A stretch of DNA of 64,000 nucleotides. Source: Calamus simplicifolius. Taxonomy: Eukaryota > Streptophyta > Magnoliopsida > Arecales > Arecaceae. The position numbers were made by a program, and so were the translations under genes. Under the pieces are notes generated by a model. It searched no databases. It was not told where the DNA came from and saw only the letters and a list, made by a program, of their open reading frames with translations. This document shows, one piece after another, positions 38,101-53,100 of this stretch (positions are counted from its first letter, which is position 1; each line of letters begins with the position of its first letter). The stretch covers positions 1-64,000 of the forward strand of contig UESW01000049.1 of NCBI GenBank assembly GCA_900491605.1, in the 5' to 3' direction.

Positions 38101-41100
38101 ATATCGACTCGGTTCATATCGAATTGATCATCGGTACCATACCGATACCTTATCCACACGTTGCAATTGGTACAACAAACCTTGTTCCTAGATTACTTAA
38201 AATACCATCAAATGATAGAAATTGACTTGTGTTGATTTTTTTTTTTTTTTGCCAGAACTTGAAAATTCAGAGTGAAACTACAGAAACTACCAAAACCAAA
38301 ACTCTGATTGCGGAATTGAAACCAAATTGAGTTTCAATATCCTGATCAAAAATATTACACCTCAAAATATAAGTCAGAAAATTCAGATATATTCTTGCAA
38401 GTATCAAGAATGTTGGCTGCCCAATACCATAATATTCTTATTTCAAAAAGGGAATTATGCATAATCCACACTCTGCAGGCATTCAAATCATGGGCTTAAG
38501 TATTCAAAAGGGAGGGGGTATCAGGCATAGTCTATCGTATTCAAACCACAACTCTACCAGAGAGACCTTAATCAAAACCGAGTCCTAAAACCTTCATAAA
38601 AAATGTTACACCTCAAAAAGGGTAAGTTAGCAGATTCATGTACCTTCTTGCAAAAATCAAGTATGTTGGCCACCCAAGACCAAGAAGATCCTTATTTCAA
38701 AAAGGAGATTTAAGTACTATGTGTCAATGATATGCTAACTTGCCACTGCTCCAGTACTTGCTAGGCCATGGTAAGCCATGCCAGTGCTTGGCAGAGGCAT
38801 GGCAGTATAGCCCTAGTTTGGAACATGGCATGGTAGTTTGTTGAGTGCAAGCACATAACCAGTCTTGTGCCAATGTCACATGTTGATATGGCATAGGCAC
38901 AATACATATCACACCATGCCACATCAACCAGCACGTAAATTCATCAAATTATACCTTCATATGTTCCATATCATAATTCATAAGGTGGAAAACTGAAGAC
39001 ATTGTGTATGCTCCAAGATTTAAGGGCTGCATTGCATCAACAACTAATTAATAACTGAGAGATGTCTAAGGCAGCTATCTTAAACACTGGAAATTGCCAA
39101 CTACATAGTTGGTTCTCATTCAATGAGCAAAACAATGTAACAAGCTTATCGAAATTTATTACCAGACAGGTTAAAACAATAGAACTACTATCAGATACCA
39201 TTAGATGCACTTAAATAAGTGCATATGAGTTAGATTCATAGTCAAATTTTAGTTGAAATCCAAATTCGAACTGGATTAAAGGATTATTTAAAGCTTTGGA
39301 AAACAACTCAGTTAAAAGCAAGTATTAATTATAAATAAAGGTTATATACCCAACAAAGCAAACAACCATCCATAATAAATTGTAACACAAAATCTCAGTG
39401 ATATGAGATCACCCTATATGAAATTAAGACCATAATCTACATAACAATGGGAAGATAATACTAACTTAACATGATTTCTGATCTTTCAATTCCTGAATAT
39501 GAAATTATCTTATGGGAACAGATGCAAGAGCCACAAGTAAAACATGCATAAATGATTGACTTGTCCACCTTACCTTAACCTTGTTGAACTCATCAAGTAG
39601 CTTCTTTGGATCGGGACAACCATTGTGACAGTACTGTGCGACAGCTATATTATGAAGAACCTGAAAAATAAACAGCAGGTCAACTCAGAAAATGACATGA
39701 ACATATTATCTTCCATGATTGTATTACCTTTCACAGGTCAACATCACTCCAAGTATTTCACTCAGAATATGCCATATAGGCTCCCCAAATGGAATGACAG
39801 CACATAACAAAATAGCACCACATGAGAAAACTCATTCTGCATCATAGTGAATTTGGGTTTTGAGGGCTTTCTTAGGATAGAATATTGACCCAATAGATAT
39901 TATGTTGATCTGAACTGCAAAGATCAGTTTACAAAGACCAATTCTCAGGCTTGTCCGAACACATATATGCATGGCAAAAGGATTGGCACACAGATGAGGT
40001 GGGTTGATCTTGGTTGGTACCTAACAACTTGAGAATTTCAATAATGCAAATAAAGAATTGAAGAGGTTAAGTCATGGGACAACGGTAAAGTTGCCCAGTT
40101 GTGACTTGGAGATCATAAGTTTGAAATACAGAAACAAGCACTCTGCATGCAGCGGTAAGGCTGCATACATTTAACCCTCCCCAGGCCCTGAACAGGAAGA
40201 GGCTTGTATGCTAGATTACTGATAAATCACATAATTATTTATTTAATTTAAATATTTTATAATAATTATATTATTATTATCACTATCGTTTATTATAATA
40301 ACTATTATAATTATTACACTTCTATTTATAACACTTACAATCTTCATAATATTTATAATCTTATATTTAACTATTTTTTAAACTAAATATTTTTAAATAA
40401 AATACATAGTTTTAAAAAAGAAATGCAGCAGCTGGGATTTGATATAAAGAAAGAAAGGAAGAACAAGCGAACAAATAAAGAATATGAGGGAATCAGAATA
40501 AAAATCACATCGCAATCAAATCAGGAGTAGATCAAGTCTGAAAAGGTAGCAGCATAATCTATTTAAAGGCCCTCAGAGCTACAGATCAAATCATCTTAAA
40601 GAAGAAAGATGGTACAAGGGTACAGGATACTACTTAGGTTATGGGTTGACTTCTAAGAGTGGAGTATCTTAGAGGAGAGTACTGTCTCTACGCTATCTTC
40701 GAGCCGACTTCACTTTCAATCTCAAAGATTCAAAGAAGAAGCAGAGAAGCACAGTTTGATCCAAGAAATACGAAGGAAGAAGGAAAGTTCATCGACCTTC
40801 TTCCTGATGAAACTGTGCCGATCCATATGCTGCCTTTGTTATATTTTAAATTCTTTTTAGTTTATTCAATTGTATTTTGTAGTAGGATCGTGCTTTCAAT
40901 TAATATAAAATTTATTTTCTTGCACCTTTAAATTCGTATCCTTCATTTTTATTGTAAGTAGATGCTAGAATCTAAATAATAGATCTTAGTACCACGTATT
41001 TTCTTTTGTTTTGCACTTATAATTTTTGTTTATCCGATCTCTTAACTTTCTTAAACCAAAGATTTTAAAACATTTAACATACTGCCTTCCCTATGGATTC

Positions 41101-44100
41101 AACCCGACTTAACCCGACTTACCTTATCTACGAATTTTTAATTTTCTTAAAGAGTCGGTTAATTAAACTGATAGGTGCGGTGTCTTAACGACAACATTAC
41201 GATGCTATCAAGTTTTTGGTGCCATTGCCGGAGAAGGCACGAACGCAACATTTTTATTTCTTTGATTTTTTTAAATTTAATTTACTATTTTTTTTCTTTT
41301 TTTGGCTAAAAAAAGGGAAAAAAAAGGGAGAAGAAAAGTTATCATTATGGTGCGGTCAACCCTAACCTCAAATTAATTTTCTTTTTCATTAGTTACTTTT
41401 ATTTTTTTTTCCTTTTCATATTAACCAAAATATATATATCTCCTTTAGTTTCCTTTTGCAAATTTCTCTTTTAGTTTCTTTCTTTTCAACCAAAATTAAA
41501 ATCTACTCTTTATTCCCCTTGCTTAAATTAGCATAACATAAAAAGAAAAAAAATTAGTTGCTCTTAATTAGTTTCCTTTTTTTTAAATTAATCCCAAAAA
41601 AAATCATTGACCTTTCACATAACTGCCTTAAATATTAGATTAGATTTTCTGCTTTAATTTAGGACATCTACTTGCTTTATTTGCTTAACCTAATTTTAGT
41701 CTTTTTTTCTCACACTTAATTAACCAAGAATAAAACCTACCTTTTATTTCTCTTTCTTGAAGTACCACAACGTAAAAGGAAAACAAAAGAAAAACCGCAT
41801 AACACTTAACTAAAATAGAGTAACTAAATTAAATTTTAAAGATTACTACTTGTTTGGGACATCTTTTTGTTTTTGCATTGCATATTTCCATAATACATCT
41901 TAAGGACAATAACCCATTAACAAGATAAAGGTGGGGATTTGATCATCCTTTCTTAGCCCACAAATCATTACCTCGCATTCAACATACCTAAGCCTGCTAA
42001 TTAAAATTAACTAGACGCCAACCCCTAAGGAACTCGAGCTTAATAAGACAAGGCACCCAAAAGAGTTGGACTGGGTTAGGATTGACTGATTGGCTAGTGT
42101 CTAGGAAAGGGGTTAAGGGATAAGAGCTCGAAGGATGGTGGTTACTTAATTGGTCCCTGCTTATCTAGCCAAAGCTGGACTTGGAGGGCTCCAAAGCTGC
42201 CTTGAAAGTTAGGAGCTGTCTATAATTAGGGCAACCTAAGATAGGAATATGTTTGACAAGTGTTTGAAATTCACAAAATAAAAACAATATAAAAAAATAA
42301 AAAAAAATTGAGTGACATATTAGGGTTACACTGGTATATGAACGGTAGGAGATCTTTATTTCCTGACCTAGTCGAAGCCAACCTTGAAATTGAACGGCTG
42401 ATCCATATCAAACCAAATAATCAAATGGCTAAAACCCTAAAGAACCACCTATGCAGATGAAAGAGTACTTCATTCCTATTACCTATAATCCATAGACTTG
42501 TATTCATCTACCCAATATACCTACCAAAACTATGAGATCAAGGCCACCACCATCCAAATGCTCCCATCTTTCTATGGCAACAACAATGAAGACCCTTACA
42601 AGCATTTAGATGAATTTTTAAAAATCTGCTCTACGATGAAGATCCAATATTTTACTAATGATGCACTTAGATTGACCCTATTCCCCTTCCAACTTAAGGA
42701 TAAAGCCAAGTACTGGCTTGGTACAATAGGGAGACCAATTTGAACTTAGAATGAGATGCAACATGAATTCCTTAAGAAATTCTATCCCATAGGTAGGACC
42801 AATACCATGAGGCGAGCTATCACTAGATTCGCTTAACTCCTAAGAGAACTAAATCATGAATCATGGGAAAGACTTTACGGAACTTCTTAAAAATGTCCAC
42901 ACAATGGTCTATCTAAGTGGCAAATTGTTCAAGCCTTTTATGAGGGTCTAAGAGACCAATATAGATAGATGGTGGATGCATCTTATGGAGGTGCATTCAT
43001 GAGTAAGAGTGAGGATGAAGCCTATGCCCTGTTTGAAACCGTAAGTGAAAATTCAATCAACCATGTCTCACTATCTTCCTATGAAAGATCAATTCCTCAT
43101 CAAAAGCAGAGGGCAAGAGTCTATGAAATTAAGCAGACAAATTCTACTCCAAATGTCGATTTGAACTTGATAGCCCAGAAATTATATACGATCAACCTTC
43201 TTGCCCATAGAATAGATCATGTCCTAGCTCTCAGCCAACAGTCTCCTGCGCAATACCCATCATCCTCTAAGGAGATTTGTTCTATCTATGCGAGCCTAGC
43301 CCATCATGTGAACGAATGTCCCACGATTGCACGGTTACCACCGTTCATCCAAGAACAAGTCCAAGCTGCCAAAGGTTACACCAAACCAGTCAATGATCGG
43401 TTCTCAAATACATATAACCTAGATTGGAGGAACCATCCCAATTTTTCTTGGAAAACTTAAAAGACGTAGGTTCGAACCCAAACTCCTCATGGGCAGAATT
43501 TTCAAATAGACCCAAATACCCAAACAATGCCTATAATAGAGGACAGCCTAGTCAACCTAGTCAGCCTACGCAGCCATCTTATCATAATCAGCCATATACC
43601 AACCTTCTCAACAGACCAATCTAATCAATGATAGGTTTAATCAACTTCAACAATTAATCATGGCTCAACAACAATCAATCACCAAGCTAGAAGCACAAAT
43701 AGGACAAATAGCTGAGTCTACCATGAAGAGAAAACCAGGTCAACTGCCAAGCCAACTGATAGCAAACCCTAGAAACAACTCACCCAATCTTCACTCAAAT
43801 GTCCCACCTAAGCATCCCCAATTTAAGAATGCCAAAGCAATCTCTGAGCTTAGAAGTGGTAGGATTCTTAGAGACCCATACCTAGACCCGGTAGGAGAGG
43901 CTAGTATTGATGCTAGCCAAAAGCTGAACTTAGAAGAAGAGACTCATACTAAGACTAACCTCGTGAAAGAACTTGAGCCCGAAAAAGGTATTGATGTCGG
44001 TTCAAATCTGAATGGAAATGACAAAGGAAAAAAGAGAGCAGATGAGTTGCTTGATACATATAAACCTAAGAGTTCCATTCCCTTCGGCCCTAGAAGTCGG

Positions 44101-47100
44101 CTCTTTACGCAAAAAGCAGGGAGCAAGTGACGAGGAACTAATGGAATTGTTTAAGCAAGTACATATAAATTTACCACTTCTTGATGCAATTCAGCATTTC
44201 CGGCTTACGCTAAACTTCTCAAAAAACTTTGTATCCAAAAATGTGAGCCGCGAGTATGAAGAGAATTGTGTTATCTAAGGATGTAAGTATAGTCTTGTTA
44301 AACTAATTACCTCAAAAAACGAAAGATCCTGGTGCTCCTTTGATTTCCTGCATTACAGAAGGCATTACCTTTGACCGAGCCTTATTGGATTTAGAAGCTA
44401 GCGTGAACCTTCTCCCAACCTCGGTTTATAAAAATTTGGGATAGGAAAACTAAAACCTACGTCAGTCATTTTACAACTAGCAGACAGATCTGTTAACTCT
44501 GCGTGGTTTGATTGAGGATGTTCTAGTTAGAGTAAACCAGTATTATTTCCCGATAGACTTCCTCATACATATGGAACCATCCCAGGAGCTAAATCAGAAC
44601 CCTATAATTTTAGGTCATCCATTCTAAGCCACTATGAATGTTAATATTAATTGTAAAACGGGAGCCATGGACATTTCTTTTAAGGATCAAATGGTGAAAA
44701 TTAATATTTTTAATGCCTCAATTTGTTCAAGAGGAGGAAAGTTGTTCTATGATTGAGCTGATAGATGAATTAGTCGAATATGATTCTTCCTCCAATTCGA
44801 TGGATGATAATGAGCTTATTAAAGAAACTCGGATCCAAAAAGTGAAAGCCTTGCTTGATGCACCTCATCAACGATCTTTTTCAATTATTTAGTGTCTGGC
44901 TGAAAACGTTAGACTTAACACTTGTTAGGAGGTAACCCAATATGAGTTGTTCATCTTAGTTTCTTTTTAAATAAATAAATAAATAAAAAGGGTATAGCCT
45001 CTATCTTAATAATGAGCTCCTTTTTCCGGATAACTTATATCCCTACATCTTTATATTTGTTCCTATGGTTTGAATTTATTTCTTTTAACTTCTTTATACC
45101 ATTGGGGACGATGGTATTCAAGTCAAGAGGTGGGAAAAACCTTTTTAAAAATTAGCTCCAAGGACCGTTTGATAGAAGAAAATAATAATAATAATAATTT
45201 AAATAAAAAATAATAATCCTGCAAAATTATAAATATACATATAAATTAGATAAAATTAAATAAAAAATGACATAACATATATACAATAAAATAATATTTA
45301 TGGATATAATAAATAAATAAATAAAGTATAATAAATAATAAAAATAATAAGAATAATATTTCAAAGTTTATTTTTAAAAAATGGTAAAATCCTTTAAAAT
45401 TTTAAAATAGCAAAAAAACTTTAGATAATTGTGTCAAGAAAAAAATTCTAAGCATAATAGACTAGGAAAAAGTGATAAGAGTTAAAAGAGTATTTGCTAA
45501 TAAGTATAGCAAGTCAAGGAGTAAACTAGTTGGCCAAATTTTTAGTATCCTACTTAGGTCACCTAAAGGCTATTAGCGCTCCCAATTACACATACACATT
45601 GACAAAGCAAAGTAGGCGTTGGTTGTAAAGTCAACTGTGAATTCAATTGTCATTGAAAACTGGTAATTGTTATGCACCCCAATCAAAGAATTTGATCTTG
45701 AGAACAGAGCTACCTGCATAAAATAAAAGTACAAAATATAGAGTATATGTGGATTGCCCTAAGCTTAGTAACCGAGCCCCGTCGCCTTAGGAAATGATGT
45801 GGTTTGTGTCAAATGGTGAAGGAAAAACCAGCATGATTGCCCTAAGCTTGGTAACCAGACCCGTTGCCTCAGAAAGTGATGTGGTTCGCATCAAACGATG
45901 AGGAAAAAGGCAGTATGCTTAGTTAAAAAAACAAAAAGTGTGAAAGCTACCTCAATTCATCAAATTAATTTGGGGGTGCATAGAAAATTAACCAAATGAG
46001 GTGATAAGAGAAGACACGTTTGTCCTTTACAAGCTAACATCCAAATGTTAAGTTAGTCATCACCAATACAAGTGTTGTAGATCTTTAGTTGAATTTTAAG
46101 AAAGTTGCTGAAAACACTGACCATGAAATTTGCTCCTGAAACTCAACACTTAGCAATACCAATTAAATCTTTTAACTTTCAATCCTAGTTCTACTTTTGT
46201 AAAGATCTTATTGATACATTGTGATAAATTAAAATTAACATTGCTAAGGGACTAGCAATTAGTAAGTCGGAGGGTACGATAAATTATATAATTATTTATT
46301 TAATTTAAGTATTTAAAGACTTAATGATGATAAAATCCTTTAAAATACGCAATTTAATAATTAAATCAAAAATTCTCATAAATTAAGTATTTTTATAATA
46401 ATTACATTATTATTATCACTATCACTATTATTATAGTAACTATTATAATTATTACATTTCTATTTATAATACTTACAATCTTCATAATATTTATAATCTT
46501 ATATTTAAGTATTTTTTAAACTAATATTTTTAAATAAAGTATATAGTTTCAAAGAAGGAATGCGGCGGCTAGGATTTGAGATAAAGAAAGAAGAAAGAAC
46601 GAGCGAACAAATAAGGAATATGGGAGAATCATAATAAGATCACATCGCAATCAATCTAGAGTAGATTAAGTCTGAAAAGATAGCAACATAATCTATATAA
46701 AAGCCATCAGAGCTACAGATCAAATCATCTTAAAGAGAAGAGACAATACAGTGTAGAGGACACTACTTGAGTTACGGATTAGCTTCTAAAAGTGGGATAT
46801 CTTAGAGGAAAGTACTGTCCCTACGCCATCTTCGAGCCGACTTCACTTTCAAGATCAAAGATCCAAGAAAAAGAAGCAGAGAAGCACGGTTTGCTCCAAG
46901 AAGTACGAAGGAGGGAGTTTGTCGACCATCTTTTCGACAAAACTACGTCGATCCATCTTGTCTTTGTCACATTTTTAATTATTTTTGTTTATTCAATTGC
47001 ATTTTAGTAGGATCCTGGTTAATATAAAGTTTATTTTCTTGCACTTTAAATTCGTGTCCATTTTTATTGCAAGTAGATGTTAGGATCTAAATAATAGATC

Positions 47101-50100
47101 TTAGTACCACGTATTTTCTTTTGTTTTGCACTTGTAATCTCTATTTATCTGATCTCTTAATTTTCTTAAATCAAGGATTTCAAAACATTCAACATACTGC
47201 CTTTCCTGTAGATTCGATCCGACTCACCTTTTCTATGGATTTTTAATTTTCTTAAAGAGTTGATTAATTAAACTGATAGCCATGATGTTTTAACGACAAC
47301 ATCACGATCCTATCAACTAACCTTTTACACACAAAAATTGAGGAATGTCAAGATCCAAAAGGCTATCTAGAAAATTGCTATGCTCGAGAAGCATGCAAAG
47401 AACAAATAACATGCAAAACTTAAAGCATGCTTGCCGCTATCCAAAAAGTTGTAATGTAGTTTTGAAGGAAATAAGTCTTGTAAATTATCATGTTCGGAAA
47501 CAAATCTATAAGAAACTTGTTAGAAGACGACTAGCCAATAATATGCAATAGAAGCAAGTTCTCTAGATTAAAGAATTGACACATTTACATTACCATTTTT
47601 CTCTAGATGCTATTTAAACCAAGGAAAGCATAACATTTATTCATTATAACAAACCTATTTACAACATATTCCTATCACTCCGTGCTTCCAAGGTTAGAAG
47701 CCAAATTTTCTAACTTTTGACTAATAAGATCAGGTAATTCAACTCCACTCTATAGAAACAATATATTGCAGTCTTCAAGCCGTAGGATAGGTAACAGATA
47801 CTCACTGTAGGCTCACATTGCAGAATATTTACCTCTCTCTTTGCCTATCTCTCTCTCACACACACAATCTATCCATCCATCCCCCACAAACACACGCACT
47901 AGACCATATCATAACTATCCCGTATGATAAATTTCTTGATCTAAACACAATACAAATTAAGAATTCTTAGAATCGTCAGCATATACCATGAATTCTCAAA
48001 TTCAATACGACGATCAACTAATCCACAACAAGGGTGAACAGATATGGGCTTATTACCATGTGTTAGTGTTGATCAATAATAATTTTAAAGTTATCCATCT
48101 CATATGGCCAGCTCTCATGCTTGTAAGTATTCTCTCATACAGGTTTTTAGTATTCTCATTACAGCTTCATAGCGTATCACTCTACCATGAAGTCACCCTA
48201 CCATAGCCAAACATGTTGACCTTCCCTAATGCCCAGCAATTTTGTGAATGCCATATGCTTTCACAAAGTCTATATGAATTTCCTTGTACCTTTCCTTTCT
48301 ACTCATTCCTCTCTAAATCTGTTCACATTTAACTTTAACAGAAAAGGAAAAAAAAATAAGCCTCAAAAAATGACCTAAGCAGCATAAAGATGTTGCGAGA
48401 TTGCTAGATTGCCAAGCCAAGGAGACTTAAAGGCACTGAGGAAGAAAAAATGAAAGGGGGGTCATAAAGAGAAAGACTTACACAAAGGAGTCATTAGCAG
48501 CATTACTATCTCAAACTCTAATAACTGTAATAACTAGCTGAACCTCCCTCTCTTATCCCTCCCTCTCATCTGCCCTATCTCCAGTCTTCTCTCAAGCTCT
48601 AAACTCTTCAATGTCCTATTTAGTCAATGAATCCAAGGTAGAGGGATATTTGAGGGATGCACATGATTTTATGTCAACAGGAGTGATATTTGATGAAAAG
48701 ATGTGTCCTCATCAATCAATGAAAAGTTCAGATAAAGCAATTCCCACCTCTAGTTTGACCTCACCATAAAACCATTAATTGAAGAGTATTTGGATGGTAA
48801 ATATACTAAAAAGTTAAGGATATATGTAGGCATTTAATGTTAATGTATGCTCTGTCAACTTTTATTATTGCATAATTCTTATATTATCTCATCATATATA
48901 CTCTAAACGATGACATGCTGTACTGATGTACCAGTGCATACCACCCCATACCTGTCATACTATACCATATTAATACCAACTAATACTCGGTACCAATGCA
49001 TATGGAGTCTCAATTTGCTAAACCAACCTGCATACTAGGCATACCGACACTATATCAACGTGGTATCGGTTTGGGATCCAGTATTAAGATAGCGAACTTT
49101 GGACTAAATTCATGAATACTATTGAAAATAGGACAACTTATCAATCATTCTTTTATCATAAAACAAAAATTACCAAACTATCCTCACATTGAGCAATGTT
49201 CTCAGCTTTTATGTACCTAAAGACCAACAAGACAGTGAACACACAGGCACTTTGAGCTGAAGTTGTTATCATTATTGTTTTCGTCTTCATAATGGCTCTG
49301 TCAAACTAATAACCAATCCATTTATAAGGGATAGATTCATTCTTGTTCAACATGTTTTTTTTTATCTAAAAGGAGGGGGGAAGCAAGTAGAGGCTAGTAA
49401 ACTATAGTCTAAAATGCTTTGAAGATCAAGTTTGAATCAGCTACATCTAAGTGAGCCAAATAGAATTTGTTGTCAGACCTTGCACTTCATTTTATACATC
49501 TACAATTTTACATGGAAAAACCAAATTCACATATTTATATATTGCTCTAACGATTTGCAAACAAATAGAGTGGGGGTGGAATAGTTTCAAGTTGGCTTTT
49601 AAAAAGATAATAGAAACTAACAAAACTCAGACATGATATCTTTACAATGACAAGGACAAGGTGAAGTTTGTCATCAACAAAGTTGTTAGGCAGTCATGGA
49701 AATGTTGGAAAATTGTTAGTAACCAATGGGATGGGCCAAGGTTCAAAAGCTTAGTTCTGGCTTCAGTTACAAGTAGCAAATTGGGTTTTAGTACCAATGG
49801 TTCTGGTCCAAGCTTCAGAGTCTCCACAAATAAACTAGAAAGATTGAATTATTAAATAATAAAGAATAAAGAAAATATGTTACTATGTTTTGGAAGAAAA
49901 TTGTATAACTACAGTATCTTCAGGTGTATATCTTCCATTCTTGGCTATGAATTGACAAAATATATAAAAAAATGCAGATTTCACATTATTCTAGAGTTTT
50001 TTTTTGTGCAATTGTAATTTAAAGATATAAAAATTCAATAAAACCATTTTAAATGAAATATTGCAAGCTTTTCTCTTTCACTGAGAAATGGTGCAGTAAT

Positions 50101-53100
50101 TTCACAAGATTTACACAGAAAGATGATTTATCAGGGGAAATCAGGAATTATGCTATAACATTTTGCTCTCGTCACTTGACATTTTTTGGGGGGGCTATAG
50201 CTCAATGTTTTATAAAAAGATAAAATGAATGGGATACATCATTTTAGAAAATAGAGAGTAACATATCATTCAATTGCAAGGTGAATAAATAAAGAAACAC
50301 GTAAATTCATATATTTCATGAAAATTGCAAGATCTTCTCTTATATCAAAAACTTCATGGTAATTCAACAATATGTGGTTTGATTATATATTAGTTAATAT
50401 GATTGGAGATGCCTACTGGGAATAATAACAATGTGATTCCAATAATGGCCATGAGCCTCTCATACAAATTGTTGGAGGTAACAGTTGCAGTGGTGGTATT
50501 GATAGCAATTCCATTGCATGATGTACATTAGTCCATATATATATTCTCATTAGCTTCCACATCATAATATCAATCCTAGGACTCAAAGACCCTAATATAT
50601 TATCCCATTTATTCCTATGCCTAAAGCATTGACTTGGTGAAGCAAGATAGTCAAACCTCAAAACTCTAAACAATCGCATTAGCCTTGGCTGCAAAGAAAT
50701 ATATGAAATCAATCACATCTTCACCCCATCCATATATATCACAAGTTATTTACATACAGAAAATGTTAGATTGCACTCCTACAAGAAAGCAACTGCCACG
50801 GAGAATGATTACTGTATCTTGTGTTGTTCATGAAGCTTCCTCTCTGACTAATTGAAAGTTTAGCTATATACTTTACATAATAAAAAAGGGGCTAGACTCA
50901 AATAGGCTCAAAAGCTACCATCAAAGCTCTTCTAAACCCTTTGTTACAGAAGAAATATTCTCAACATTTACTTTTACAATTCAATAGCGTTGAAGGCTCT
51001 GAAATGATTGTCATAATAGAATGAAATGTCATAATAGAATGAAATGATTGTCATAATAGAATGAAATGTCATGACTGCCTGGTCATGGTTTTAAATGTTA
51101 GTTATGTCATACCATGCACATGCAATGGTGAGCACAAGATAATTGCTCCTTATATCATCAAGCAGGGTAAATGGAGATACTGACTGAGCATTAGCTAACA
51201 TTTATTGGCGTCGTCTAATTACTAATCATTTTGGCATACAACAGAATGTAACAACATAGTGCACAACTAGCCATGCCAAAACCCTTTGAATCTCAATTTC
51301 TTCGTGCATATAAAGTTTCCTAGTTAGTGTTATTCTAATATTTGATTGGTATTTCAAGTTCTGAATTTATTATATGATATTATACATAAGTAAAGCAATC
51401 GCAAGAACATGGCGTACTTGATGCGCTTGAAATAGCATAACACATTGAATAGTCTATGTTAGAAAATTGTTGAGTTTTCTGATGAAATGTTAGTGGATAT
51501 TCATGTATAAGATTGTATGTGTTTTAGCTGGTATATACGAATATTGAGTCCTCACAACATAGCAGGTCATACTGCGTTCTGTGATTGGTATTATGTGATT
51601 CACAAAATCCAGTGTTTCTGAAAAACATTCTCACAGTGATGGTTTCTTAAAATTGTCAAGAAGGATGGGTTTCTGCATTTGATATAGATGTTCTCCAAAG
51701 AAAATTAAACCATAAACAGGGCCAAAAAAGGGTGAAAGTAGCTAAAGCATGGTCAAAAATGAACATAATGAACCTTATTTAAGATGAAGCAACATATAAG
51801 TAAAGGACCATATAGAGTAAATCAAATTAATCAAAGAACAAATACACTCATGATTGTTGGATGGGATAATTAAGTACAGCATATTCTAGAAGATAGAAAT
51901 CTTTAAAGGAGTGTATATATCTATCAAAATGACGAAGAACTCATCTAGAAAAGATTGAATGAATCAAGTTTTGTTTCATCAAACTAGTATCTACTTCATA
52001 TGAGGAATTTGTCAAATAGTTTACTAAGCAATTTAAGCTCATGCAAAATTCTGAAATATTTAACTGAATGAAACCACATGCATCATTAAAAACAATGATG
52101 AAAAAAAGAATGATCTCCTAATCAACGATCCTGTCTCATTTCATCATTCAACTTTGTAATTAGCAGAAAACACTTGCAATCATAATATTTGATGTAGCCG
52201 GTAGCGCTACGTAAGCATTAACGGCAGAGCTAACTAACGGCAAAGATCAAGCCAAGCGGCCCTCGGCAGCCCCATTTCTCCAAGACGGCCCTCGGCGGCC
52301 CGTCCTCTTCAAAATCAGCCTCAGCGCTGGCTGCAGCACTAGCCTCAGCATCGACTTCCGAGCGGATCGTGATGCCTACGTGTAGGGGTGGCAATTTTTG
52401 ACACGACACGATAACTCGACACGAACACGACACGAATTAAATGGTTTGGGTTGACTATTTTTTGGTACAAACCCGTGTATGACACGACTTATCAACACGA
52501 AATTTAAATGGGTCGTGTTTGGGTTGATGTGTTTTCAACCCGACCAAAACATGACACGACCCGGATACGACACAACACGACACGATTGCCACCCCTAGTG
52601 GTTGTAGGGGTGGCAATTTTTGACACGACACGATAACTCGACACGAACACGACACGAATTAAATGTGTTTGGGTTGACTATTTTTTGATACAAACCCGTG
52701 TATGACACGACCCGTCAACACGAAATTTAAATGGGTCGTGTTTGGGTTGATATGTTTTCAACCCGACCAAAACATGACACGACTCGGATACGACACAACA
52801 CGACACGATTGCACCCCTACCTACGTGGCCCCTCATGTGAGCCAGGTACACCAACCATCTGACCCACGCGTCCGATGGGGTCAGGCCCACCTATCACCTG
52901 ACCCACGCGCCCAATGGGACCAGACCCACCAACCACCTGACCCGCACAACCGATGAGACCAGGCCCACCTACCACCTGATCCACGCGCTCGATGGGACCA
53001 GGCCCACCGATCACCTGGCTGATAGGACCAAGCCCACCAACCGTCTCCGAACTCACATAATCACCATGAGTTTAGCAAACATTCTCCTCCACGAAACTCC

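Larger units (their letters stand above)
40220..47315 (+). mobile_element. Ty3/gypsy Athila-like LTR element lacking RT, RNase H and integrase
   Basis: LTRs of about 1.0 kb (40220-41210 and 46277-47315) enclose a tRNA-Asp primer site, an Athila-like gag and an aspartic protease. The sequence then passes straight to a downstream motif that normally follows pol. The internal part is about 5.1 kb, much shorter than in full Athila elements. Many stops are present. The flanking 5-mers (ATTAC and ACTAA) do not give a clean target duplication. It is antisense to CNOT10. Confidence 0.85.

Noticed and set aside
44012..44278. Second open frame overlapping the end of the gag remnant, considered as a separate gene
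   Set aside because: It belongs to the shifted gag-protease linker of the Athila-like element.
52230..53056. Minus-strand frames of 65-80 codons
   Set aside because: They lie within the MITE dimer or the 39-bp tandem repeat.
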